64,000 bases of DNA from Acidovorax sp. A1169 (lineage in GTDB: Bacteria > Pseudomonadota > Gammaproteobacteria > Burkholderiales > Burkholderiaceae_C). How positions within the stretch are numbered: the first letter of the stretch is position 1; each line of letters starts with the position of its first letter. Where the stretch lies: assembly GCF_030704685.1 (NCBI RefSeq), contig NZ_JAUZDX010000029.1, positions 1 to 64,000 on the forward strand. The letters are read 5' to 3'. The position numbers and the translations under genes were made by a program. The notes beneath the pieces are model-generated. The model searched no databases, was not told where the DNA came from, and worked only from the letters and a program-made list of their open reading frames with translations. Positions 40,884 through 49,252 of this stretch are shown in pieces.

Positions 40884-41369
40884 GTGAACCACTTGCACGG
40901 AATGTTTGACCAAGCGGCAAGGTTTGCTGGCCCTATTGTCTTTAGCGCGAGCAACCCGCGATTTGTCGCCAACTTCCCTGATGACCATGCGCAGGTTTGG
41001 TCCGCAGACATCACGGCGGGTCGAACCGGCGGTGACAGCCAAGTTTTCGAGTCGATCTTCTTCGTCGAGGACGAGGCTACCATCAGCATCTATGGTGTCG
41101 AGTATGAGGACGGCCGCCCTCCATATCTGCGCGACGACCTAGCTGCCAAGCAACAGCATTTCATCGCCTTCCTGCGGGAGGAAACCGCTACGGACAACAG
41201 AACCCTGGGGCCTATCCGCAAGATCTTCACCGGTCACCAGTACTCCAGTGAGCTCAAAGCGACAGGTGCCTATGTGGCGTCGCGGGATTCGAAGCTGGAT
41301 ATCGGTGTCGGGTTCCGCGATGAGGAAGGCGGGTACACCCTGCTGGCAGTGCCTTCAGCCGACTACTGA
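40884..41369 (+). CDS. Hypothetical protein (cargo)
   Basis: About 161 residues from a GTG at 40884, which has CGGAGT five bases upstream; an ATG at 40902 is the alternative. The protein (FDQAARFAGPIVFSASNPRF..., ending GGYTLLAVPSADY) has no signal peptide, no membrane segment and no motif I recognise. Divergent from the XRE gene, so possibly under its control. Confidence 0.5.
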   Translation: MNHLHGMFDQAARFAGPIVFSASNPRFVANFPDDHAQVWSADITAGRTGGDSQVFESIFFVEDEATISIYGVEYEDGRPPYLRDDLAAKQQHFIAFLREETATDNRTLGPIRKIFTGHQYSSELKATGAYVASRDSKLDIGVGFRDEEGGYTLLAVPSADY

Positions 41370-41375
41370 ATCACT

Positions 41376-41600
41376 TTAACCGGACGTGCTCTCCTCGCCC
41401 GGGGGCAGGGATGCTATCCACCGATCGAAATCGGCGACATAGGCGTAGCGATTTCGACCATCCCCTATAGGACATGCAGAGCCAATCAGGAAGTTGGCGA
41501 AGCCATCCTGGTACGGTTGAGGCAACGAGTCCACCACCACATAGACCGCGTCTGTGTAGCGGTAGGACTTCACTATGTCTTTCAGCTCGCTCGGTGTCAT
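41376..41600 (-). CDS. Small hypothetical protein (cargo)
   Basis: A 74-residue ORF, MTPSELKDIVKSYRYTDAVY..., with a protein-like composition and aromatic-rich core (YVVVDSLPQPYQDGFANFL). Convergent with the preceding gene with a 6-bp gap. No family recognised; real coding is plausible but not certain. Confidence 0.45.
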   Translation of the reverse strand: MTPSELKDIVKSYRYTDAVYVVVDSLPQPYQDGFANFLIGSACPIGDGRNRYAYVADFDRWIASLPPGEESTSG

Positions 41601-41638
41601 CTCGTCAGGATTCTTGCTTAGAAGGGAACGTGAAAGTC

Positions 41639-41941
41639 ATGCAACCTCAAAATTCACTGGCGAACAGCACAGCCCACACGCCGAGCGGCGACGAGATGAG
41701 CCCAGTTGCTTGTCCACGCTGCGAGTGGCTTGGCACCAAGGATCAAGCGGCTGAAGCTCTGACTTGCCCGAACTGCCACACCAGAGTGAGCCCGCTGCGC
41801 CAAAAGGGTCTGGACAATCTGCGCATCCACTATCGGCTCTTGTCCAAGATTGGGCGTAACTTCGCGCTCACTGTGGAGGCTAGAGACAAGGAGCGACATC
41901 GCCTGGAGAAGTTCTTCCAACGCATGGGAGCGCCTCTATGA
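41639..41941 (+). CDS. Small zinc-ribbon protein (cargo)
   Basis: A 100-residue protein with one zinc ribbon, CPRCEWLGTKDQAAEALTCPNC written here as CPRC...CPNCH at residues 25-47, then a basic helical tail (VEARDKERHRLEKFFQRM). AAGGGA precedes the ATG. Its stop overlaps the next ATG (ATGA), so the two are coupled and probably work together. Function unknown. Confidence 0.55.
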   Translation: MQPQNSLANSTAHTPSGDEMSPVACPRCEWLGTKDQAAEALTCPNCHTRVSPLRQKGLDNLRIHYRLLSKIGRNFALTVEARDKERHRLEKFFQRMGAPL

Positions 41942-42297
41942 GCCTCGCCGATCTCGAATCTAAATATCCGCTCATCTTCACCTCGGGAAAGCCTCGTGGT
42001 GGGCCTGGGTGGGTTCCGATGCTTGACGTGTTGTGCGCGCGAATTCAAGCGCGTGCTGACGAAGTCGGCATTCAACCCAACGCAATGATTGCTCGCGAAA
42101 AGTGGGGGTTCTTGAATCTCCGCTTTAACCGGCTCGACCCTGCTGACGCATCAATGGTCGCCTATGTCGAGGAGCTGTCCAGAAGGGTCTGTGAAGTCTG
42201 CGGCGGCTCAGGCCAGCATATCAGGGAGAACTACCATCGGACGCGGTGCGATGAGCACAGGGACGTGCTGCCGACGTGGCCGACGTCTGCACGCTAG
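41938..42297 (+). CDS. Conserved hypothetical protein with C-terminal Cys pairs (cargo)
   Basis: A 119-residue protein of a type I have seen often in proteobacterial accessory regions: an N-terminal YPLIF-like start, GPGWVPMLDVLCARIQ, a KWGFLNLRF strand and a final CEVCGGSGQ...TRCDEH zinc-binding tail. No biochemical role is known to me. Coupled to the upstream zinc-ribbon gene by a 4-bp overlap. Confidence 0.62.
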   Translation: MSLADLESKYPLIFTSGKPRGGPGWVPMLDVLCARIQARADEVGIQPNAMIAREKWGFLNLRFNRLDPADASMVAYVEELSRRVCEVCGGSGQHIRENYHRTRCDEHRDVLPTWPTSAR

Positions 42298-42470
42298 TAC
42301 ATGGGCGATAGAGACCCGGCGATGTCGGGTGCCACGGCTTGTCGGCGGGACGACAAGCCGGATGCCCACACCGTCGGCAAAAAACTTGGAGAAGCGCCCG
42401 GTACGGGCAGTATATGCAGGGTGTTTCTAGTGATCAGCGTTGCAAGATCTCTCGGCACAGGGAGAGAAAC

Positions 42471-43370
42471 ATGCACTCATTGATAGAGAAACTGGAAGGT
42501 ATTCGGAGGAGGGTTGTAAAGCCCCTGGGCGTTCAGCGGATGCTGGAGGCATATCCAGGAGCGATGGTGACTTTGCACGACCGCCCGCCCTCGATCAACG
42601 CGGAGAGCGTCAGCAGGTGGCACGAGCTGGTCGCAGTGGGCAGGCCATACAAGCCTGGCACGCTGACCGGCTGGAAAGCCACTGGTGACGGAGGTTATGA
42701 GGCGTTCCGCCTCGCCCGCGATGAATACTCGCGGATGGTGCAATGTGAGATCACAGAAAACTGGACATGTGACGTCCAGGCGATCCACGGGTTCTCGTCG
42801 TCGAAGGCAGACTTGTCCGCCTACATTGACACAGACGCCATGGCGGAGGATAGGGCTGGTTTCCTCATTCACGATGTGTCGCCCGAAGGCCTGGCCAAGT
42901 GTCTGGCCCATCGCGAGATTCGCATCATTCACTCGGCAGGTGGAGGGGGAGATTTCTTTGCTCGCTTCAACTGGGACGGTCCATTGTGGCTAATGAACGG
43001 CGGCGGATCGCATCACCTGGCAGGTGCTAAATATGTCGCGGCTAGGCTGAGATTGCCCGTGCCATTGAATGGCATGCTGAGAACATATGCGTTCAATTTG
43101 GAGGCGATCGACTCTCTGCGGCTGGAATTCGAGATCTTCGCAATTCGGGATGAGGCGCGAATCACCAATGCGTTCTCCGATGCAATGCGGGACGCGCGGG
43201 CTACCTGGCTTTGGCACAAGCTGCCGAGGCCCTACACAAACGCGCGGGCGATACTGCTGCCAAGGAGTGAAGGGAACTCGATGCGCGTGGCGCATTCGCT
43301 TTGCGAGGCTGGCATGCTGGACCTGGGCACGCACTGGTCAGCCCTCGCGCTGCGGTCTCTCGGCCAGTGA
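42471..43370 (+). CDS. Hypothetical protein, 299 residues (cargo)
   Basis: Starts at ATG 42471 after a GGGAGAG sequence; MHSLIEKLEGIRRRVVKPLG onward. Notable segments are SAGGGGDFFARFNWDGPLWL and NGGGSHHLAGAKYVAARL in the middle, which suggest a mixed alpha/beta globular protein. No signal peptide or membrane span. Possibly the DUF6685 type, but I would not rely on that. Moderately low GC relative to the host genes. Confidence 0.55.
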   Translation: MHSLIEKLEGIRRRVVKPLGVQRMLEAYPGAMVTLHDRPPSINAESVSRWHELVAVGRPYKPGTLTGWKATGDGGYEAFRLARDEYSRMVQCEITENWTCDVQAIHGFSSSKADLSAYIDTDAMAEDRAGFLIHDVSPEGLAKCLAHREIRIIHSAGGGGDFFARFNWDGPLWLMNGGGSHHLAGAKYVAARLRLPVPLNGMLRTYAFNLEAIDSLRLEFEIFAIRDEARITNAFSDAMRDARATWLWHKLPRPYTNARAILLPRSEGNSMRVAHSLCEAGMLDLGTHWSALALRSLGQ

Positions 43371-43517
43371 GCTGCACCTTCCCCAAAACGCCGTGTGGAG
43401 CTGGCGCTGCACGGTGTGTGTGTTCGCCAAGGACTGCACCTGCAAGACGCGCTGTTGAAATGACTGGATTCCACTCAGCCAGACGTATCATCCGCTCTTG
43501 CATATCGAAGGAAAATA

Positions 43518-43808
43518 ATGTCCAGCTACAAAGAACTACTTGCCCAACGTCAGAACCTGGAAGCCCAAATCGAAGCCGCACGGAAGACCGAGTTGCACGA
43601 CGCAGTGGCATCCGTTCGCCAGTTGATTTCTGAGTTTGGATTGACCCAGGACGATGTGTTTCCTGCTGGGCGAGGGAAGAATTCCAACAAGGGCAGCACA
43701 GTCGCTCCCAAGTACAGAGATCCAGAAACAGGTTCGACATGGACCGGCCGCGGCAAGCCACCACTCTGGATTGCAGGCAAGGACAGGTCGCACTTCGACA
43801 TCAAGTAA
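43518..43808 (+). CDS. H-NS histone-like family protein
   Basis: A 96-residue nucleoid protein. Residues 1-48 form a coiled-coil oligomerisation part (YKELLAQRQNLEAQIEAARK), and the C-terminal AT-hook-like domain KYRDPETGSTWTGRGKPPLWI is the H-NS DNA-binding core. GAAGGA lies upstream of the ATG. Carried on mobile elements, such proteins silence AT-rich cargo and lower its fitness cost. It is located at the far side of the cargo block. Confidence 0.88.
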   Translation: MSSYKELLAQRQNLEAQIEAARKTELHDAVASVRQLISEFGLTQDDVFPAGRGKNSNKGSTVAPKYRDPETGSTWTGRGKPPLWIAGKDRSHFDIK

Positions 43809-43824
43809 TCACGCTCCCTCGACC

Positions 43825-44007
43825 ATGGCGTCTAGAAAGCGGCCTGCCGAGCCACACCTCTCTTCGGAGGCGAAGGCGCTCCGGCGCAAGCTATCCGAAC
43901 AGTTTGATCGCGCGGCGCACACCCCCGAGGAGTCGCTCGAACATGCGCGAGCGTTGCAGGATGAATTGAAGCGTCAAGGTCGGTGGCTCCCAACTGGCGT
44001 GCGTTGA
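43825..44007 (+). CDS. Small basic hypothetical protein
   Basis: A 60-residue ORF, MASRKRPAEPHLSSEAKALR onward, highly charged and predicted helical. It starts 16 bp after the H-NS gene stop on the same strand, so it may be co-transcribed. No family recognised. Confidence 0.45.
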   Translation: MASRKRPAEPHLSSEAKALRRKLSEQFDRAAHTPEESLEHARALQDELKRQGRWLPTGVR

Positions 44008-44195
44008 CTCGAGCACACCACGCCAACCAATTTGCATCGAGGATCCATGACACAGGGACAGCAAGCGTTGGAGCCACATCGCACCGCCGAGGCATACACC
44101 TGCATCAAACCCAACATATGCGAGATCGCCCGTGGGTCTTCTGCCGCCCTCAGGGGCGATAATGACGAGTGAAAGCGTTCTAAGGCACTGCCCGT

Positions 44196-44420
44196 ATGAC
44201 AACCCCACCGGATATGGACATGGAAACACTGGCCTGTTTGTTGGCAGAGTTGCGCGATACTCTAGTAGAGACGGCACAAACTTTGCGAGACTATCAATTT
44301 ACACTTGAATCCGACGCGGGGTGCCAAGCACGGTCCCAGGCAGATCAATGGATTGAGTGGGTACAGCGCGGTGCAGGTCGAACTCAAAGCGGTCTGCTAC
44401 GTCATCGGCCGTTTGATTGA
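44196..44420 (+). CDS. Doubtful short ORF
   Basis: A 74-residue frame. The first 50 residues (METLACLLAELRDTLVETAQ...) read like a helical protein, the rest does not, so it may be a truncated gene end. Nothing recognised. Confidence 0.25.
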   Translation: MTTPPDMDMETLACLLAELRDTLVETAQTLRDYQFTLESDAGCQARSQADQWIEWVQRGAGRTQSGLLRHRPFD

Positions 44421-44581
44421 CCCCAGACGCAAGCTGTTGCCCTCCGCCGCCATCTAACCCGGCACTGCACCATGGCAGCGTATGCGGCAGGATAGGGCTG
44501 CCCATGAATGGCTCCAAGGCGCGCGAGTACACGGCGTGAATGCATTGCTGCTCATGACGGCGCAGGCCGAGGGGTATAGCG

Positions 44582-44708
44582 ACAACAGTCTGGAGCGACG
44601 ACGTGCTCATTGAAGAGCGCACCGTCGATGTCCACGTGAAGCGACTGCGCGAGGCTCTGGGAGAGGCAGGTGCCATGATCGAGACAGTGCGGGGCGCAGG
44701 TGTAAGCA
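44582..44708 (+). pseudogene. PhoB-type response regulator, C-terminal fragment
   Basis: The frame reads DDVLIEERTVDVHVKRLREA followed by LGEAGAMIETVRGAGV, the end of the PhoB winged-helix domain, broken just before the final YRL. Receiver domain and the rest of the gene are absent; IS66-like remains begin right after it. Confidence 0.7.
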
Positions 44709-44752
44709 CACGGCAATCCCATGTTGACCGCAGCCGGCCTGCCGGCTATCGA

Positions 44753-45480
44753 TCAGTCGCTCGCAGCTTGCCAACGATGCGGCAGCAATTCTTGCACCCG
44801 GCTGGCCTTGTGTGTGGGCAGCCGCGTCAGCACATCCTTGAGGTAGGCATAGGGGTCATGCCCGTTCATGCGGGCCGACTGCACCAGGCTCATCACCGCC
44901 GCCGCCCGCTGACCCGCGCGCAAGCTGCCGGCGAACAGCCAGTTGCTCCTGCCAATGGCGATCGGCCGGATCTGGTTCTCGATCCAGTTGTTGTCCACGG
45001 GCAATTGCCCGTCATCGACGAAGCGTCAGCGCAGTCCAGCGCCGCAGGCTGTAGTCCAGCGCCCTGGCTGTCGCTGAGCTGTCCGGCAGCATTTACCGTT
45101 GCAGCGCCATCCATTCGTGCAGCGCATCAAGCACCGGCTTGGTGTGCTGCTGGCGGATGCCCTGGCGCTGATCGACGTTGAGGTCTTTGACCTCGCGCTC
45201 TATGTCGTAGACCTTGGCGAACTGCTCCAGTGCGAAGCCTGCGATCTGGCTTTTGTTCGCCGCATGCAGGTCAAAGAATTTGCGCCGCGCGTGCGCCAGG
45301 CGAACGACTTCCGTGATGCCCTGCGCAAAGCCCGCTTTGTACCCAGCAAAGTCGTCGCAGATCAGCGCGCCCCGCCACTCGCCCAGGAAGTTGCGCGCAT
45401 GTAGGCTGCGCTGCTCGGCATTGAAGCGCTCGGACTATGCGGCGTGGGCGAGCTTGGCGTTGAGTGCTTGGCTGTGGCGC
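44753..45480 (-). pseudogene. IS66-family transposase remnant
   Basis: The C-terminal part reads PVDNNWIENQIRPIAIGRSN and LRAGQRAAAVMSLVQSARMNGHDPYAYLKDVL (44753-45004). Upstream, in another minus frame, WRGALICDDFAGYKAGFA and AHARRKFFDLHAANKSQIAG (about 45100-45400) follow IS66 order. Frames are broken between them and a stop interrupts the distal part, so the element is dead. No terminal repeats were identified. Confidence 0.8.
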
Positions 45481-45528
45481 AGCTCAGAAGCACTCCAATT
45501 GGAGCGAGTGACGCAGCGCGCTCTAAGG

Positions 45529-45552
45529 AAGCCGCCCTCGGGCGGCTTTTTC
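45529..45552 (+). terminator. Rho-independent terminator
   Basis: AAGCCGCC-CTCG-GGCGGCTT followed by TTT: 8-bp stem, tetraloop and T-run. It reads rightward, although no intact rightward gene precedes it, so it is probably left from a lost gene. Confidence 0.75.
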
Positions 45553-45614
45553 GTTTTGCCAGATGCAACCTTGACGGTTGAGGTCACTGGTTGAGTTGGC
45601 GGCAAAATACTGCC

Positions 45615-45640
45615 AAAAAAATGCCCGCGATAGCGGGCAT
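45615..45640 (-). terminator. Rho-independent terminator reading leftward
   Basis: ATGCCCGC-GATA-GCGGGCAT (45621-45640), a perfect 8-bp stem; on the minus strand it is followed by seven T. It faces the rightward terminator 70 bp away, the usual layout between two convergent genes, of which neither survives clearly. Confidence 0.75.
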
Positions 45641-45792
45641 GGAAGGGCTACTGGAGGAGATCCCAGTGCGTAAATCGTAGCCGTATTCTCTTCTTGGTGC
45701 CACCGCAACTTCATGACAGCCGTGGGCAGAGCTTCGAATTTAACGGGTAACCAAGTCTAAAAATGGGGATGTCCGGGCGGCTACCATCACCC

Positions 45793-46158
45793 ATGAAGAA
45801 TGTGATCGTCTTTGTCTGCTGCATTGCTGCGGGGCTGTGCGTGATAGCCACACACCGTGCATTCCTGGTCTACCAGCTTCGCCAGCCGGTCTTGCGGGCT
45901 CTGAACGATCCAGCAGACGTAAAGTTCAGAAATGAGATCTATTTAGGGGACTGGACTACTTCGGGCGGAACGCTTTGCGGCGAAGTGAGCGCTCGTGCGA
46001 ACGCTAGTACCTTGCAGGGCTATCAGTTGTTCTCGGTCTCGCGCGGGGTCTTCATCGAGAATGACGATCTGCGCCGGCAGTTTGATCAAGCCGGGATTTC
46101 CCGGTGCAAACGCACGGGCAAACCTGCAGGGACGCCTTGGTGGTGGCTGTATTGGTAA
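45793..46158 (+). CDS. Small membrane-anchored or secreted hypothetical protein
   Basis: A 121-residue protein with an N-terminal hydrophobic segment (VIVFVCCIAAGLCVIATHRAF, given here by its limits at residues 3-23) and a soluble domain containing LNDPADVKFRNEIYLGDW and GTLCGEVSARANASTLQGYQ, which resembles small periplasmic proteins of unknown function. The ATG at 45793 puts the hydrophobic stretch right at the N-terminus. No other feature recognised. Confidence 0.55.
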   Translation: MKNVIVFVCCIAAGLCVIATHRAFLVYQLRQPVLRALNDPADVKFRNEIYLGDWTTSGGTLCGEVSARANASTLQGYQLFSVSRGVFIENDDLRRQFDQAGISRCKRTGKPAGTPWWWLYW

Positions 46159-46209
46159 TGCGTGATGCGTAGGGACACGAGGCTGTCCTGCAAGGCTTAA
46201 GCGGCGGGT

Positions 46210-46479
46210 TCAGAGCAAAGCGATCTGCTTGGAAGCCACTCCGTGGCTGGCGCACAATTCGAAAAGGTCATGCCTTGATGCCTCCAAATCTTCCGATGTG
46301 CAAGTCAGCTCAGCGGTAAAAACATTGGTGGCGGGATCGTGGCGAACCGTGAAGCTTCTGTCACCCTCCAATGCTCTCCAGACAGTGAGGGCACTCATCG
46401 CATCTACTGCTACGGTGCCATGGCTAAAGGCGGCATGCGGGTCACGAGTGAAGCTGAATGTCTGAGATATACGGCGCAT
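46210..46479 (-). CDS. Small hypothetical protein
   Basis: An 89-residue frame starting MRRISQTFSFTRDPHAAF. Composition is protein-like, with a beta-rich centre (RSFTVRHDPATNVFTAELTC). A minus-strand terminator lies 570 bp downstream. No family recognised; could be noncoding. Confidence 0.35.
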   Translation of the reverse strand: MRRISQTFSFTRDPHAAFSHGTVAVDAMSALTVWRALEGDRSFTVRHDPATNVFTAELTCTSEDLEASRHDLFELCASHGVASKQIALL

Positions 46480-46659
46480 TGCTGAACTTGATCGAAGCGA
46501 CAGAATGCTAGCACTGCGCTCGTTCCGCACAGCTTGTCGTGATAGTGGCCACGCGGCGAAGCTGGTTTATACATAGCTTCGTAACATATAGAACTATCTG
46601 GACCAGTGGATAGCGAGCGCAGCATCGTTGGTTCGAAATGGGCCAAATGCAAAGCCAAA

Positions 46660-46800
46660 AAGTGCTTGGAACTCCGCGACGCGCTGACGGTGCTGGCCCA
46701 GCTGCCAGCGGCCTTCGAACACTTCAACGGGCTGCACCCGCACTCATCGCTAAAAATGCGTTCGCCTCGGGAGTTCATACGGCAACAGACTGCTGGAAAC
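46660..46800 (+). pseudogene. IS3-family transposase (OrfB) C-terminal remnant
   Basis: LPAAFEHFNGLHPHSSLKMR and SPREFIRQQ are the end of an IS3 OrfB integrase core. Only about 45 codons survive; the catalytic region is absent. Confidence 0.7.
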
Positions 46801-46978
46801 ACCCAGGCAAGGGTGAGTGGATCCCTCGTACTTTGCGTCATTGCGCGCACTGTCGGCACCGAATCAATTTGCATCCAGTTGAAACGGTGTGAGCTCCTGA
46901 TGCGAAATTTTCCGCTTTTCTAAAGTCCGCAGCTTAGAGCCAGCTGCGGCAATTCCAACCAATTAGAGGGATTCAACC

Positions 46979-49042
46979 ATGCTAACGAGATCGACAACGT
47001 ATGCGATAACCTGGGGTACAGTGCTGGCCCTGGCCGGCTGTGGCGGAGGCGATGTTACGGAGACGAGCGGCAGTGGCCAGTTCACCAGCCAGTCGCTGGC
47101 CGTCGCGGCGCCGCAGGCCGCCAACCTGGTGGTGCGGGCTCGGGCAAGCCTGGGGGGCGATGTTGGCGCGCAGATGCAGCTTCGTGTCAATGGCGTGCTG
47201 GTGGCCGATTTGGAGGTGCGCGAGACCGCCTACCAAGACTACGGTTTCACCGTCCCGTCCATCGTAGGCGGGGACAAGGTGGACGTGGTGTTCACCAACG
47301 ACGGCACGATCAATGGTCAGGACCGCAACCTGTATGTAGAGTCGATTTCGCTCAACGGCGCCACGATGGCAGCCACCGCACCAGGCGTGACGCTGGACCG
47401 GGGCGTGGGGCCCCAGGCCTTCGACGGACTCGACGTGCTGCCGGGACAACGCTCGCTGCTCTGGGATGGCGCGCTGCGCTTCGTGGCCGGTGGTGGGGCC
47501 AGCCTCAGTGCCGCCTGCGAAAGGTTCTACGCCGCTGTCCCCGGCTTCGCCTTAAATTCAGACAGGGCCGTGGTGTCCGCGCCTTCCGCGGCCAAGCCCG
47601 CCAAGGGCATAGCATTCGCAGACCCCCACTACAAGACGTGCGTGACAAGGGTGACCGACCATGCCGCCGATGGTTTGCGCACCTTCGCACGCACCGAGTA
47701 CTCGCGGCGGCAGATGTACAACGCAGACAACACCCTGCAGCTGGTCCTCGACCGGGAGGGCTTCTTCTACCTCTACGATGCCAACACGCACGCGGTAGTG
47801 AAAAGGCTCCCCGGTTTTGGAGAGGACCCGGAGTTTCAATGGCACCCCACGGACCCGAAACTGGTCTACCTGATGCCCTCCCGAGGGTCAGAGATGCAGC
47901 AGAAGGTGATGAACGTGACCACAGGCGAGATTCGCGTGATAGGCGACTTTCGCGATCGCCTCAAAGCCTTGTTTCCCAACGCGACACCAACGCACGTGAA
48001 CACCCGGGCAGAAGGATCTCCATCCAAGGACGGACGGTACTGGTGCTACATGGTGCGCGACTCGGCACACCCGGTGAAAGATAGTTGGGGTTCTGTCGGC
48101 GTATTCACATGGGACCGTGATACCGACACCATCGTGGGCTCCATGAAACTCAACGGGGAATTGCCAGACCATGTCAGCATGAGTCCCTCGGGCCAGCACT
48201 GCGTCGTGTCCAGCGACGGCTCCATCGGCACCACGGCGTTCTCGCGAGATTTGAGTCAGAAGAGAAAGCTGTATACCAAATCCGTTCATTCCGACATGGC
48301 CATCGATGCCAACGGCGACGACGTGATTGTGTACGTCGACTCCACCAACTACGGTGACGTGTACATGATGAAGCTGGGCAACGGCGAGCGCACGCCGCTG
48401 CTTGCAGGCATCCGAAGCGCCGCGCACTTCTCGGGCAAGGCCTTCAACAAGCCGGGTTGGGTCGTCCTGACCACCCAGGCCCCCTGGAACGACAGCGCGG
48501 GACGGCAGTGGATGCAGAATAAGGTAATGGCTGTCGAGCTCAAGGCGTCTCCGACGGTGTACAACCTCGCGTTCCACAACACCTTCTACGATGGGGACAA
48601 CACCGCTCCAACGGCAAGTGTAAACCGCGACTTCACGCGCATCGCGTTCAACTCCAACTGGCAAGTCAAAAGCCAGACAGATGTCGACACCTACACGATC
48701 GAAATTCCGGCCCATGCACTGAAGGCAGGGGTTGCGCCAACGCCAACGCCAACGCCAACGCCAACGCCGACGCTCCTCAACGTGACGACAGGCGCCGTTC
48801 AGCGCGACGGGTACCGTGTCGTTTTGCAGGCGACGACCAATGTGCCGGGAAAATGCGGAACGTCCTGGACGCAGGGGCAGCCATTTGCATACCTCTACGA
48901 CTTTTTGGCACCCGCTCCTGGAGGCCTGACGCACAAGGCCACGGTTTATCTAGATACCGCGACCGCCTCAAAAACCTTTTACCTCGTGTGCAAGGCCGAC
49001 GGTGCAGGGGATGAAGAGGAGTTGGTCTTGAACGTTAAATAG
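46979..49042 (+). CDS. Surface lipoprotein with CBM-like domain and beta-propeller
   Basis: A 687-residue protein. Lipobox LAGC ends at C21. Residues about 45-130 resemble a Ca-dependent xylan-binding CBM (LRVNGVLVADLEVRE, FTNDGTINGQDRNLYVESI). Residues about 190-580 are repetitive WD/TolB-like blades with conserved D and W positions (FQWHPTDPKLVYLMP, YWCYMVRDS, DHVSMSPSGQHCVVSSDG). A PT-repeat linker at 586-598 precedes a small C-terminal domain with a Cys pair. This suggests cell-surface carbohydrate binding, perhaps a lyase-like or adhesion role. No catalytic site recognised. Flanked by IS remnants, so probably acquired. Confidence 0.72.
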   Translation: MLTRSTTYAITWGTVLALAGCGGGDVTETSGSGQFTSQSLAVAAPQAANLVVRARASLGGDVGAQMQLRVNGVLVADLEVRETAYQDYGFTVPSIVGGDKVDVVFTNDGTINGQDRNLYVESISLNGATMAATAPGVTLDRGVGPQAFDGLDVLPGQRSLLWDGALRFVAGGGASLSAACERFYAAVPGFALNSDRAVVSAPSAAKPAKGIAFADPHYKTCVTRVTDHAADGLRTFARTEYSRRQMYNADNTLQLVLDREGFFYLYDANTHAVVKRLPGFGEDPEFQWHPTDPKLVYLMPSRGSEMQQKVMNVTTGEIRVIGDFRDRLKALFPNATPTHVNTRAEGSPSKDGRYWCYMVRDSAHPVKDSWGSVGVFTWDRDTDTIVGSMKLNGELPDHVSMSPSGQHCVVSSDGSIGTTAFSRDLSQKRKLYTKSVHSDMAIDANGDDVIVYVDSTNYGDVYMMKLGNGERTPLLAGIRSAAHFSGKAFNKPGWVVLTTQAPWNDSAGRQWMQNKVMAVELKASPTVYNLAFHNTFYDGDNTAPTASVNRDFTRIAFNSNWQVKSQTDVDTYTIEIPAHALKAGVAPTPTPTPTPTPTLLNVTTGAVQRDGYRVVLQATTNVPGKCGTSWTQGQPFAYLYDFLAPAPGGLTHKATVYLDTATASKTFYLVCKADGAGDEEELVLNVK
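48737..48772 (+). repeat. CCAACG hexanucleotide tandem repeat
   Basis: About six copies of CCAACG, the last one changed to CCGACG, inside the lipoprotein gene, encoding a (Pro-Thr)n linker. Six-base units can expand or contract without a frameshift. Confidence 0.85.
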
Positions 49043-49054
49043 TCATTTGGCGAC

Positions 49055-49076
49055 CCCGAAGGCGCGATCCTTCGGG
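49055..49076 (+). terminator. Hairpin after the lipoprotein gene
   Basis: CCCGAAGG-CGCGAT-CCTTCGGG, a perfect 8-bp stem 12 bp after the stop, without a T-run. Likely a terminator; the remaining 175 bp to the next gene shows nothing else clear. Confidence 0.5.
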
Positions 49077-49252
49077 TGCCCACGATCAAACTTCAGCATT
49101 GTGCATGGCACCGCCTTGCCCGGCCTTCATTACGCGCCGCGGCGGGCGGTCTTGCCGGCGCGGATTTCTATTCCATGTCTTCGAGTTTCGGTGCCGCGGG
49201 GGAGATCGCTTTTTTTCGGATGGCGCGGTCCGGGCCTTACACGTAAAACGAG

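Noticed and set aside
30763..44007. CRISPR-associated transposon (CAST)
   Set aside because: No cas genes or repeat-spacer array near the tns genes; targeting is explained by TnsF, TniQ and TnsE.
45099..45404. Rightward 101-residue ORF
   Set aside because: It is antisense to the IS66 transposase remnant, whose segments read on the minus strand.
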